Part shown: positions 16,200 through 22,754 of the stretch, piece after piece
Layout: every line of letters begins with the position of its first letter
Numbering within the stretch: the stretch's first letter is position 1
Notes under the pieces: model-generated
Told to the model about the DNA's origin: nothing
The model's database searches: none
The model's input: the letters and a program-made list of their open reading frames with translations, nothing else
Origin: a virus
Length of the DNA: 31,837 bases
IMG/VR virus record: IMGVR_UViG_3300022752_000256
Coordinates: 1 to 31,837 of that record
Strand: one strand, 5' to 3'
Position numbers and translations under genes: made by a program

Positions 16200-16703
16200 A
16201 TGGCCGCAGGCAACACATATTCGCAAATCGCCAGCACCACTCTTGGTTCTGCCGCTTCAAGCGTAACATTCTCAAGCATTGCTGCCACTTATACTGATTT
16301 GGTTATTGTTGTTCAAGCAGCAGTTACAGCAGGAAGTATCGCTTTGCGTATGCAGTTTAATTCAGATACTGGTACAAACTATTCATCTACTTGGCTCACT
16401 GGTAATGGAACAACTGCTTCATCAAGTCGCAATACCAGCACAACTTATATGAAAATTGATGAAAACTCTGGTATGAATACCACGCTTGGTCAAGGGTTAA
16501 ATGTCATCAATGTAATGAACTATGCCAATACAACTACTTACAAAACTGCGCTAACTCGCCCTAACCGCGCTGATTTAGGCGTTGATGCAGTTGTTGGTTT
16601 ATGGCGTTCAACTGCTGCAATCAACTCAATCACATTGCTAACTTCATCTAGCACTTTTGTAACTGGCAGCACATTCAATTTATATGGCGTAACGGCAGCA
16701 TAA
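16200..16703 (+). CDS. Receptor-binding/fibre domain protein, paralogue B
   Basis: 167 residues, start 5 nt after the previous stop, with GGGG upstream as ribosome binding site. It shares with paralogue A the order F-S-S-I-A-A-T-Y-T-D-L, F-N-S-D-T-G-T-N-Y, I-N-V-M-N-Y-A-N, G-L-W-R-S-T-A-A-I-N-S-I and a final F-N-L-Y-G-V. The central loop between the N-Y and N-Y-A-N motifs differs strongly, as expected of a ligand-contacting face. It probably forms part of the tail tip together with A and C. Confidence 0.72.
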   Translation: MAAGNTYSQIASTTLGSAASSVTFSSIAATYTDLVIVVQAAVTAGSIALRMQFNSDTGTNYSSTWLTGNGTTASSSRNTSTTYMKIDENSGMNTTLGQGLNVINVMNYANTTTYKTALTRPNRADLGVDAVVGLWRSTAAINSITLLTSSSTFVTGSTFNLYGVTAA

Positions 16704-16714
16704 GGGGAAACTAA

Positions 16715-18037
16715 ATGCCTAATACATATACACTCCTAGAAACAATTACTGTCGGCGCTGCGGGAGCAAGCAGCGTTACATTTAACAGCATCCCTCAAAC
16801 TGGCTACACCGATTTGGTGATAAAAATATCAGCGCGTTCTGCCAATGCAAGCAATTTTGACAATCCGCGCATATCAATTAACGGTAGCACTTCAACATTT
16901 ACTCGCAGAGAAATCTATGCTGAGTCAGGTTCTGTTGGTTCAGAATCAGTAGCAGACCGCATTATTGGCGCTATTCCTGCTGCTAATGCGACTTCAAGCA
17001 CATTTGGTTCATTAGATTTTTACTTGCCAAATTACACAAGTTCAAACTATAAATCTTATAGCGTTGATTCTGTTACAGAAAACAATTCAACTACTCAAGC
17101 ATCTTGGTTACTTGCTGGTTTATGGAGTACCACAACAGCGGTTTCAACTATTGCCGTTTCATTACAATCAGGTGGCAATTTTGTCCAATACTCAACCTTC
17201 TCCCTTTACGGCGTATCTGCCCTTGGCGTTACCCCAACAAAGGCACCAAAGGCAACTGGCGGTTCAATCATTCAGACCGATGGCACTTATTGGTACCACG
17301 CATTTCTTAGTTCAGGCACCTTTACGCCAGCCACAAGTTTGTCTTGCGATGTGTTAGTTGTCGCAGGTGGTGGTTCAGGTGGAAGTGGAACAGGCGGTGG
17401 CGGTGGTGCTGGCGGCTATCGTTCAACAACTGCGCTCTCAGTTTCATCAGCAATAACTGTAACTGTTGGTGCAGGTGGCGCTGGTTCTGGTACTGCAAAC
17501 AATGGCAATGATTCAGTATTTTCTAGCATCACTTCAACTGGTGGTGGTCAAGGCGGTGGTAATCTTGCTAATGGATTTGATGGTGGTTCAGGTGGTGGTT
17601 CTCGTTACAACGGAAATGGTGGTATTTCATCTCCAGTAACTTCTCCCGTTCAGGGTTATGCTGGCGGTTCATCAACTTCAGGAACATATACACCTAACTA
17701 CGGCGGTTCAGGTGGTGGCGGTGCTGGTGGAGTAGGCGGCAACGGAACTGGTACTACTGGTGGAAACGGCGGCGCTGGTTCAAATGCACATTCAACTTGG
17801 CTTTCAACTGTTGGCTTAGGAGTAAGCGGTTATTTAGCAGGTGGCGGTGGTGGTGGAACTTATGGCGGTGGAACTCCTGGTTCTGCTGGCTCAGGCGGCG
17901 CTGGCGCAGGTGTTTATACAAGTGCTGCTAATAATGCAACCGCTAATACGGGTTCTGGTGGCGGCGGTTCAGGAAATAATGGCTCAACAAATGGTTCTGG
18001 CGGTTCAGGTCTAGTGATTGTGAGGTATTTAGCATAA
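16715..18037 (+). CDS. Receptor-binding protein C: fibre domain plus glycine-rich adhesin domain
   Basis: 440 residues. Residues 1-170 repeat the beta-sandwich of genes A and B (F-N-S-I-P-Q-T-G-Y-T-D-L, G-L-W-S-T-T-T-A-V, F-S-L-Y-G-V). After a linker, D-V-L-V-V-A-G-G-G begins a domain of about 230 residues packed with Gly and Ser in short Gly tracts, ending in G-S-G-L-V-I-V-R-Y. This start and end are typical of glycine-rich phage adhesin domains, some of which fold as polyglycine II sandwiches with loops that set host range. It is the best candidate for the host-range determinant here. RBS AGGGGAAA. Confidence 0.82.
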   Translation: MPNTYTLLETITVGAAGASSVTFNSIPQTGYTDLVIKISARSANASNFDNPRISINGSTSTFTRREIYAESGSVGSESVADRIIGAIPAANATSSTFGSLDFYLPNYTSSNYKSYSVDSVTENNSTTQASWLLAGLWSTTTAVSTIAVSLQSGGNFVQYSTFSLYGVSALGVTPTKAPKATGGSIIQTDGTYWYHAFLSSGTFTPATSLSCDVLVVAGGGSGGSGTGGGGGAGGYRSTTALSVSSAITVTVGAGGAGSGTANNGNDSVFSSITSTGGGQGGGNLANGFDGGSGGGSRYNGNGGISSPVTSPVQGYAGGSSTSGTYTPNYGGSGGGGAGGVGGNGTGTTGGNGGAGSNAHSTWLSTVGLGVSGYLAGGGGGGTYGGGTPGSAGSGGAGAGVYTSAANNATANTGSGGGGSGNNGSTNGSGGSGLVIVRYLA

Positions 18038-18339
18038 TGGCACATTTTGCAGAGATAGACCCTAACGGTGGAACCGTTCTACGGGTATTAGTTGTACCAG
18101 ATGAGCAAGAGCATCGCGGTCAAGACTTCCTAGCCAATGAACTTGGCTTAGGTGGCGTCTGGGTACAAACAAGTTACAACGCTAATATCAGATTCAAATA
18201 CGCTGGCATTGGCGATACCTACGATGCTACCCGTGATGCCTTCATCTCGCCTAAATGTCACGATGAAGCAACGCTAGATGAAACCACTTGTACTTGGACT
18301 TGTACAAATTCAGATCATACAATCAAGGAGATAAACTAA
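18037..18339 (+). CDS. Conserved phage tail-region protein of unknown function
   Basis: 100 residues. The pattern M-A-H-F-A-E-I-D ... V-L-R-V-L-V-V ... G-G-V-W-V-Q-T-S-Y-N ... Y-A-G-I-G-D-T-Y-D-A-T-R-D-A-F-I matches a small protein often found beside tail fibre genes of T4-like cyanophages and related aquatic phages. Its function is not known to me; a fibre-associated or assembly role is likely from position. The C-terminus has several Cys and Thr residues and a shorter tail than the cyanophage forms I recall. It overlaps both neighbours by one base. Confidence 0.75.
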   Translation: MAHFAEIDPNGGTVLRVLVVPDEQEHRGQDFLANELGLGGVWVQTSYNANIRFKYAGIGDTYDATRDAFISPKCHDEATLDETTCTWTCTNSDHTIKEIN

Positions 18340-18572
18340 TGTCAGATGTTCCAGTAAAAATTGAAGTTAACTGTGCCACCGGCATTGCCGTTGAAGTTCC
18401 GCTAACTGCTGAGGAAATCCAACAGCGCGAACTAGATGCTATCGCTGCAGCAACCGCAACAGCCGAACGCGAAGCAGCGGAGGCAGCAGCGGCAGATGCT
18501 AAGGCATCAGCACAGGCTAAGTTATCTGCCCTTGGATTATCAGCCGAAGAAATCGCAGCACTTACAAAGTAA
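18339..18572 (+). CDS. Alanine-rich coiled-coil protein, probable fibre accessory
   Basis: 77 residues. ATG at 18339 has AAGGAG upstream and overlaps the preceding stop (TAATG); an in-frame codon at 18288 is not supported. After a short strand (V-N-C-A-T-G-I-A) a long Ala/Glu helix runs from about 25 to 65 and ends in L-S-A-L-G-L-S-A-E-E-I-A-A-L. Small proteins of this build, often next to fibre genes, are likely chaperones or trimerisation aids, but no function is demonstrated here. Confidence 0.75.
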   Translation: MSDVPVKIEVNCATGIAVEVPLTAEEIQQRELDAIAAATATAEREAAEAAAADAKASAQAKLSALGLSAEEIAALTK

Positions 18573-18604
18573 TTCAAATCTTTCGGGGATAATCTAGGAG
18601 AGAA

Positions 18605-18859
18605 ATGCCAATTTCATCAGCTCAAGTGACAGTTACAACCTCACCAACATTGTTGGTCGCAGGCGATGCTCAAGCTGAGCAAGTAAACTTGCACTCATCA
18701 AGTGGCACCATTTATCTTGGTGATTCCAACCTCACTTCATCAACAGGGTATCGAATGGATAACGGTGACAAAGTAGTGCTTCAAAATCACGAAAACGCGA
18801 TTTATGGCATTTGTTCATCAGGAACCGCGCTGATGTCGGTGTTGGTGATTACGAAATGA
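18605..18859 (+). CDS. Small beta-rich tail-region protein
   Basis: 84 residues, start after TAGGAGAG. It reads as a compact beta barrel: V-T-V-T-T-S-P-T-L-L, Q-V-N-L-H-S-S-S-G-T-I-Y-L-G, G-Y-R-M-D-N-G-D-K-V-V-L and A-I-Y-G-I-C-S-S-G-T-A. Proteins of this type are common in tail modules of actinobacteriophages and podophages and may decorate head or tail. Function unknown. It overlaps the holin-like gene by 4 nt (ATGA), so it closes the structural block and couples to the lysis block. Confidence 0.7.
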   Translation: MPISSAQVTVTTSPTLLVAGDAQAEQVNLHSSSGTIYLGDSNLTSSTGYRMDNGDKVVLQNHENAIYGICSSGTALMSVLVITK

Positions 18860-19095
18860 CAGTTCAAGACTATCTAACAATGGCGGTGGCTATCTGCACC
18901 ATTATCGGCGCATTTGCTACCGCAACCCGTTGGATGGTCAAGCATTACCTAAGCGAATTGAAACCGAATTCCGGCAGTTCACTCAAAGATTCCGTCACTC
19001 GACTTGAACGCCAAGTTGAGGAAATATACAAAATACTAATTACGGGGGCAATAAATGAACCAAAGAAACCAAATCGTAGAAATAGCAACGGCTGA
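18856..19095 (+). CDS. Holin-like membrane protein 1
   Basis: 79 residues. One N-terminal membrane span (about residues 7-25, L-T-M-A-V-A-I-C-T-I-I-G-A-F) is followed by R-W-M-V-K-H-Y-L and a charged coiled coil (L-K-D-S-V-T-R-L-E-R-Q-V-E-E-I). This one-span plus coiled-coil build with the endolysin gene next to it fits a class of small holins in actinobacteriophages. The ATG at 18856 uses the ATGA overlap. The 3' end overlaps the endolysin gene by 41 nt. Confidence 0.68.
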   Translation: MTVQDYLTMAVAICTIIGAFATATRWMVKHYLSELKPNSGSSLKDSVTRLERQVEEIYKILITGAINEPKKPNRRNSNG

Positions 19096-19561
19096 ACTAG
19101 GGTTAATTGAAGGCCCAAAAGAGAATCAAACCAAGTACCAAAAGATAAACCAACCTTGGTGTGGCGCTTTTGTTAATTGGGTGTTCAAAGAAGTAGGCGT
19201 AAAAATCCCTAATTGTGTTTCAACACTTGCAGGTGCCACCGCCTTTAAGAAAAACAATGCCTGGCAAGATGCCGAGTCAGCTACCCCTGAAATTGGCGAT
19301 TGCGTGTTCTTTGATTTCCCGCACGATGGAATTGACCGCATTTCACATATTGGGATTGTAACTAAGGTCAATCTTGATGGAACTGTCACCACAATTGAAG
19401 GCAATACTGTTCCTGAGAAAAATAAAAAAGGCGATCAACGCAACGGTGGCGAAGTATGCCAAAGAGTGAGAGCATATAAGAAGAAGAATCGGGGCAAGTT
19501 AAAACCCTCTTTGCCGGTTCACATTGTAGGATTCGGCAAGCCAACTTTTAAGGAGTCATAA
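19055..19561 (+). CDS. Endolysin with CHAP amidase/peptidase domain
   Basis: 168 residues, start after GGGGG. The CHAP signature Q-P-W-C-G-A-F-V-N-W-V-F has the nucleophile C36, with H98 in I-S-H-I-G-I-V and E115/N117 in I-E-G-N-T completing the site. It should cut peptide or amide bonds in host peptidoglycan at the end of infection. There is no separate cell-wall binding domain; the basic C-terminal stretch (K-K-K-N-R-G-K-L-K) may help wall binding. No signal peptide, so export depends on the flanking holin-like proteins. The stop overlaps the next start by one base. Confidence 0.9.
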   Translation: MNQRNQIVEIATAELGLIEGPKENQTKYQKINQPWCGAFVNWVFKEVGVKIPNCVSTLAGATAFKKNNAWQDAESATPEIGDCVFFDFPHDGIDRISHIGIVTKVNLDGTVTTIEGNTVPEKNKKGDQRNGGEVCQRVRAYKKKNRGKLKPSLPVHIVGFGKPTFKES

Positions 19562-19755
19562 TGAACAAGGTTCAATTCGAAGCAATTGTTAAAACATATT
19601 TGCGAGCTGCTGCGGCATCAATCATCGCCCTATACCTTGCAAGCCCTGATCAACCACTAAAGACTTATTTTGTTGCAGGTTTAGCAGCCGTTGCTGGCCC
19701 TGTTCTAAAGGCGCTTGACCCAAAGGCATCAGAATTCGGCAAAGGTTCTAAGTAA
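19561..19755 (+). CDS. Holin-like membrane protein 2
   Basis: 64 residues, start coupled to the endolysin stop (TAATG) with AAGGAG upstream. Two hydrophobic segments (about residues 13-27 and 32-50) flank a short turn with S-P-D-Q-P, followed by P-V-L-K-A-L-D-P-K and a polar tail. Small two-span proteins after an endolysin are usually holins; this pattern resembles holin-like proteins in cyanophages as I recall. Having two candidates around the endolysin suggests a holin/antiholin or two-component pair; which one triggers lysis cannot be told. Confidence 0.72.
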   Translation: MNKVQFEAIVKTYLRAAAASIIALYLASPDQPLKTYFVAGLAAVAGPVLKALDPKASEFGKGSK

Positions 19756-19758
19756 CCA

Positions 19759-20028
19759 ATGCTTCGGGGGGATATTCTTAAAGAGGCTTCACGCCTCACG
19801 CACGGTGATCGAAATAAAAACTACGGTGATCCGCTAACAAATCATCAACGAATTGCGGCGCTTTGGTCGGTATATCTTGAAGCGGAAGTTTCGCCCGCCC
19901 AAGCCGCGATTATGTTGGCGCTAGTAAAGGTTGCTCGATTGATTGAGTCACCTGATCATCTTGATTCCTTCATTGATGGCGCTGCCTACTTTGCCATTGC
20001 AGGGGAGATTGCCAATCGTGAAGGATAA
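19759..20028 (+). CDS. DUF6378-like conserved phage protein
   Basis: 89 residues. I-L-K-E-A-S-R-L-T-H-G-D-R-N-K-N-Y-G-D-P, then N-H-Q-R-I-A-A-L-W, and K-V-A-R-L-I-E-S-P-D-H-L-D-S-F-I-D-G-A-A-Y match a domain widely encoded by phages of Actinobacteria and Proteobacteria (DUF6378). The all-helical fold and conserved acidic and His residues recall MazG-like nucleotide pyrophosphohydrolases, but that link is only a suggestion. It lies after the lysis genes and overlaps the next gene by 11 nt. Confidence 0.82.
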   Translation: MLRGDILKEASRLTHGDRNKNYGDPLTNHQRIAALWSVYLEAEVSPAQAAIMLALVKVARLIESPDHLDSFIDGAAYFAIAGEIANREG

Positions 20029-20683
20029 ACTTCTTGTTCTAGTTCCTACACGCGGGCGGCCTCATAATGCGCAGGCGTTGCGCGATGCCTTTAATGACAC
20101 TCAAGCAACTGCCGATTTATTATTTGTTATTGATAAAGATGACCCTGAGTTTGCGGGTTACGATGTCACCGATATTGATTACATCTTAATTGAGAACACC
20201 ACTCGCGGGATGGCTTACCCGCTAAATGAAGTGGCGAAAGAATACGCCGAGCATTACAAATACCTTTGTTTTATGGGCGATGATCACAGGCCAAGAACCC
20301 ACAAATGGGATGACAAGTTGATCAGCAAACTTCAAGATGCCCCTGCCCTTGCCTACGGCAATGACCTTTTCCAAGGTCAGAGCTTGCCAACAATGGTTGC
20401 AATGACTTCGGATATTGTCACCGCCCTTGGCGGGATGGTGCCGCCGAATATGCGCCACCTTTATCTTGACAATTTTTGGCTACGCCTTGGAAATGATTTG
20501 GGCAAGATTACCTATTGCCCTGAAATCATTATTGAGCATTGCCACCCGCTAATTGGTAAAGCTGAGATGGATGAAGGTTACAAAACCGTAAATGCCGCTG
20601 AGGTTTACACCGCAGACAGAGATGCCTTCAACAACTTCATCAGTTCTCTTATGTATAAGCAACTTCTTGAGGCGCTTAGATGA
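20018..20683 (+). CDS. Glycosyltransferase-like protein (GT-A fold), second copy
   Basis: 221 residues. I chose the GTG at 20018, with GGGGAG upstream, giving M-K-D-K-L-L-V-L-V-P-T-R-G-R-P. The start V-P-T-R-G-R-P resembles nucleotide-sugar-binding openings of GT-A proteins. F-M-G-D-D-H-R-P-R-T (D88-D89) is the likely metal-binding motif, and a late I-I-E-H-C-H-P has a possible metal-binding histidine. It is not close to the glycosyltransferase at 7438. Its coupling to an epimerase gene (ATGA overlap) suggests the two act on one sugar nucleotide. Target may be host surface glycans, DNA or virion protein. Confidence 0.7.
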   Translation: MKDKLLVLVPTRGRPHNAQALRDAFNDTQATADLLFVIDKDDPEFAGYDVTDIDYILIENTTRGMAYPLNEVAKEYAEHYKYLCFMGDDHRPRTHKWDDKLISKLQDAPALAYGNDLFQGQSLPTMVAMTSDIVTALGGMVPPNMRHLYLDNFWLRLGNDLGKITYCPEIIIEHCHPLIGKAEMDEGYKTVNAAEVYTADRDAFNNFISSLMYKQLLEALR

Positions 20684-21540
20684 AGATTCTGATTACCGGC
20701 AACGCGGGTTTTGTAGGTCGCGCTTATCACCGCGCCTTTGGCGATCAACACGATATAACAGGAATTGACATTGCCAACGGCATTGATGCCCGCGATTTCT
20801 TTGCTAAAGATGACACACACTTTGACCTTGTTATTCACCTTGCAGCAGTAGTCGGCGGCAGAGCCACCATCGAAGGTAATCCCTTGGCAGTTGCCACCGA
20901 CCTTGCAATTGATAGTGATCTCTTTCAATGGGCGCTACGAACTCGCCCTGACAGAATCATTTATTATTCTTCATCGGCTGCTTATCCTGTTTATTTACAA
21001 ACAGGTGAAATGCCAATTATGTTAGAAGAAAAAGACATTGATTTGAGCCAAATCCGCACTCCCGATTTCAGCTACGGTTGGGCAAAACTATCGGGTGAGA
21101 TGTTGGCAATGTATGCAAGGCGCGAAGGGTTAAAGGTCACGATCTTGCGCCCGTTTAGTGGCTATGGTCAAGACCAAGATTTAGATTACCCTTTCCCGTC
21201 ATTTGTCAGCCGTTGTTGGAACCAAGAAAAAGAGTTTAAGATTTGGGGCAGCGGCAGGCAGGTTCGAGATTTCATCCATATTGACGATGTGGTTGAGGGC
21301 AGTTTAGTAGCTGCGCAAAATGATGTTGAAGTTATTAACCTTTGTTCAGGCGTTCCCGTGAGTTTTATTGAACTTGCTGAGATGATGATGGATATTAGCG
21401 GGCATCGGGTGCCGATTGTGACCGATGAAACCAAACCTGTTGGTGTAATGTTCCGAGTTGGCGACCCAACTAATATGCTCAAAGTGTTTACGCCAAAGAT
21501 TTCGCTTGAAGAAGGAATTGCTCGAAGTTTTCAGATTTAG
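20680..21540 (+). CDS. NAD-dependent sugar-nucleotide epimerase/dehydratase (extended SDR)
   Basis: 286 residues. Rossmann start I-T-G-N-A-G-F-V-G (GxxGxxG, residues 7-13), D30 for NAD(H), L-A-A-V-V-G-G, Y-Y-S-S-S-A-A-Y-P and the catalytic Y132-G-W-A-K136 place it in the extended short-chain dehydrogenases that epimerise or dehydrate nucleotide sugars. The R-D-F-I-H-I-D-D-V segment is typical of UDP-glucose 4-epimerase and GDP-fucose-synthase-like enzymes. It should act with the preceding glycosyltransferase. It ends the rightward structural/lysis block, directly before a strong terminator. Confidence 0.88.
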   Translation: MKILITGNAGFVGRAYHRAFGDQHDITGIDIANGIDARDFFAKDDTHFDLVIHLAAVVGGRATIEGNPLAVATDLAIDSDLFQWALRTRPDRIIYYSSSAAYPVYLQTGEMPIMLEEKDIDLSQIRTPDFSYGWAKLSGEMLAMYARREGLKVTILRPFSGYGQDQDLDYPFPSFVSRCWNQEKEFKIWGSGRQVRDFIHIDDVVEGSLVAAQNDVEVINLCSGVPVSFIELAEMMMDISGHRVPIVTDETKPVGVMFRVGDPTNMLKVFTPKISLEEGIARSFQI

Positions 21541-21560
21541 TGCGTTCACCGCACCCCCAA

Positions 21561-21600
21561 GAAAGAACCCCCAACAGCCGTTCCTGTTGGGGGTTCTTTC
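21561..21600. terminator. Bidirectional-type terminator between convergent gene blocks
   Basis: A perfect 17-bp stem (21561-21577 with 21584-21600) and a 6-nt loop, with a stem top of C/G and lower stem of A/T ending in TTCTTTC. It lies 20 nt past the epimerase stop and 8 nt past the 3' end of the minus-strand block. A hairpin between convergent genes can serve both directions. Confidence 0.9.
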
Positions 21601-21608
21601 GCCTTTTG

Positions 21609-21734
21609 CTAGGCGTAATCTTTTAAGTAAGCAACAATCACTTCGCTTATATTCTTGCCTTCGCTTTCAGCTTTCTCTTTGGCTTTGCGCCATAGTTCTT
21701 CATTGATACGAATTGAGCGTTGCGGGGTAACCAT
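21609..21734 (-). CDS. Ribbon-helix-helix DNA-binding protein
   Basis: 41 residues. R-S-I-R-I-N-E-E-L-W-R-K-A-K-E-K-A-E then G-K-N-I-S-E-V-I-V-A-Y-L is the standard beta strand, helix, G-x-(T/N)-(V/I)-S-x-(V/L)-I turn and second helix of Arc/MetJ-type regulators. It should form a dimer that binds a short palindrome. AGGTGG precedes the ATG on this strand, and the start overlaps the previous gene's stop (TAATG). It is the only recognisable dedicated repressor-like protein in the window and could control its own block from the palindromes near 22646-22669, which is inference. Confidence 0.8.
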   Translation of the reverse strand: MVTPQRSIRINEELWRKAKEKAESEGKNISEVIVAYLKDYA

Positions 21735-21880
21735 TACAGACCACCTACGCACTTGACGGCATCGCCCCAACAGTAACCTTCAGATGTCCACCAAAGGTTT
21801 TGCGCGATCTCAATTACTAACCAAATACTTGCGATGATGAAGGCGGTTCTAACCAAACGCCATTTGCGGGTCATTCTCAT
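21734..21880 (-). CDS. Small membrane protein of 48 residues
   Basis: Begins M-R-M-T-R-K-W-R with positive charges, then one membrane span (about residues 12-27, T-A-F-I-I-A-S-I-W-L-V-I-E-I-A), and ends with a short part containing two Cys and three Trp (W-W-T-S-E-G-Y-C-W-G-D). By the positive-inside rule the Cys-bearing end faces outside. GGGAG lies 7 nt before the ATG at 21880; start and stop overlap both neighbours (ATGA, TAATG). It might alter the host envelope or exclude other phages; no family recognised. Confidence 0.65.
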   Translation of the reverse strand: MRMTRKWRLVRTAFIIASIWLVIEIAQNLWWTSEGYCWGDAVKCVGGL

Positions 21881-22062
21881 TTTACTGCTCCCATTTCTTT
21901 TAGAGTATTGCGCATTTCAACTAACTTGATGATTGATTGGCAAAGTGCCAAATCTATTGTTTCAAAGGTGGCATTTTGCAGGTCAAATCCATCTTGCAAA
22001 GTTTGATTGATTTCGGCAACGCCTGTTGTTAGGTCAAGGTAAAGAGATTTCATTGCGCTCAT
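21877..22062 (-). CDS. Small helical protein of 61 residues
   Basis: Overlaps both neighbours by ATGA, so it is coupled within the minus-strand block. The sequence is acidic and helical: L-Y-L-D-L-T-T-G-V-A-E-I-N-Q-T-L-Q-D-G-F-D and a second helix ending E-M-R-N-T-L-K-E-M. A second ATG three codons in is possible. I do not recognise a family and no enzymatic motif is visible. Confidence 0.65.
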   Translation of the reverse strand: MSAMKSLYLDLTTGVAEINQTLQDGFDLQNATFETIDLALCQSIIKLVEMRNTLKEMGAVK

Positions 22063-22370
22063 ATTGCACGCGGATAATCTAGTTGAAATTGATTGAACTC
22101 AGCTTCGGTGACAACGCCTTTATATTCGTTGCAGTTTAAGCAAACGCGATAATTGCCCACCTTATTATCGCAAAACACGCAGTAGTAAGTTTCGGCAACT
22201 TCTTCCAACCATCCAATAGGGAAAGAACAATAAGTGCCATCATCCATCTTGACAGTCACTTTCATACAAAATTGAATTGCGCGTGAAGCATCTTTTGCGC
22301 TTTCAATAATGCCAAATTCAACGCCTGAAATGTGTGAAACACGAACACGCATATTGTCGCGGATATTCAT
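22059..22370 (-). CDS. Zinc-knuckle protein of 103 residues
   Basis: Residues about 68-85 read Y-Y-C-V-F-C ... V-C-L-N-C, two CxxC pairs 12 residues apart that should bind one zinc. The N-terminal 60 residues look like a small beta barrel (V-R-V-S-H-I-S-G-V-E-F-G-I-I, K-V-T-V-K-M-D-D-G-T-Y). ATG at 22370 overlaps the upstream stop (TAATG); a TTG at 22388 is less likely. It could bind nucleic acid or another protein. Nothing more specific can be said; the barrel plus zinc knuckle is a reading of pattern only. Confidence 0.7.
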   Translation of the reverse strand: MNIRDNMRVRVSHISGVEFGIIESAKDASRAIQFCMKVTVKMDDGTYCSFPIGWLEEVAETYYCVFCDNKVGNYRVCLNCNEYKGVVTEAEFNQFQLDYPRAI

Positions 22371-22597
22371 TATGCACCTACCTTCCAAGAATAATTGTGA
22401 ACATACATTTTGTGTTGTTCAACTTCACGAATCATTGATGCTTTAATTGCGCCACCGCTTCTTGATTCCCAACCACAAGAACAAGTTACATCCCAAGCAT
22501 TATGAATAAATCCTTTGTTATTACGATATTTTTCTCCACCTGTTGTAACCCAAAACCATTTGATTTGCACTTTTTCATTTGTTGGAACGAGTTTCAT
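22370..22597 (-). CDS. C-x-C-G-W zinc-binding-like protein of 75 residues
   Basis: First gene of the minus-strand block. W-D-V-T-C-S-C-G-W-E-S-R-S-G-G-A-I-K followed by H-K-M-Y-V-H offers a Cys-Cys-His-His zinc site. Similar short proteins (C-S-C-G-W-E-S then G-G-A and a helix with His) occur in many actinobacteriophages; their function is unknown to me. The start ATG at 22597 has TAGG upstream on this strand. Its promoter should lie in the divergent region to its right. Confidence 0.75.
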   Translation of the reverse strand: MKLVPTNEKVQIKWFWVTTGGEKYRNNKGFIHNAWDVTCSCGWESRSGGAIKASMIREVEQHKMYVHNYSWKVGA

Positions 22598-22645
22598 TTG
22601 AGCCTACTTTCTTGGGGCCGTTCCCCATAAGAGAAACTTAGTGCC

Positions 22646-22669
22646 TGTCTAGACATAGATGTCAAGACA
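22646..22669. promoter_or_regulatory. Twin palindromic operator and leftward -35 element
   Basis: TGTCTAGACA (22646-22655) is a perfect palindrome, and TGTCAAGACA (22660-22669) repeats the TGTC-N2-GACA core, with centres 14 bp apart. On the minus strand the second copy contains TTGACA, a perfect -35 box for the leftward block; a matching -10 about 17 bp further is only weak (ACTAAG). Overlap of repeats with a -35 box is the usual layout of a repressor site. Confidence 0.6.
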
Positions 22670-22741
22670 CGCAGACAAATTAAGGGCAATTTTCCGCCTG
22701 CCCCCGCCTGTTACCCACCCCACAAATACCCCTCAAGCGGG

Positions 22742-22747
22742 TAGAAT
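22742..22747 (+). promoter_or_regulatory. -10 element placed for leaderless transcription of the Ntn hydrolase gene
   Basis: TAGAAT lies 7 bp before the ATG at 22755, so transcription would begin at or next to the start codon. The gene has no clear ribosome binding site, which agrees with a leaderless mRNA, common in Actinobacteria. No convincing -35 was seen upstream. Confidence 0.5.
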
Positions 22748-22754
22748 TGCCCCT

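Noticed and set aside
15643-18037. Diversity-generating retroelement acting on the tail fibre genes
   Set aside because: No reverse transcriptase gene and no template/variable repeat pair was seen.
22659-22754. Longer N-terminus of the Ntn hydrolase from ATG 22659
   Set aside because: It would bury the Thr pair needed as N-terminal nucleophile and would start inside the operator palindromes.
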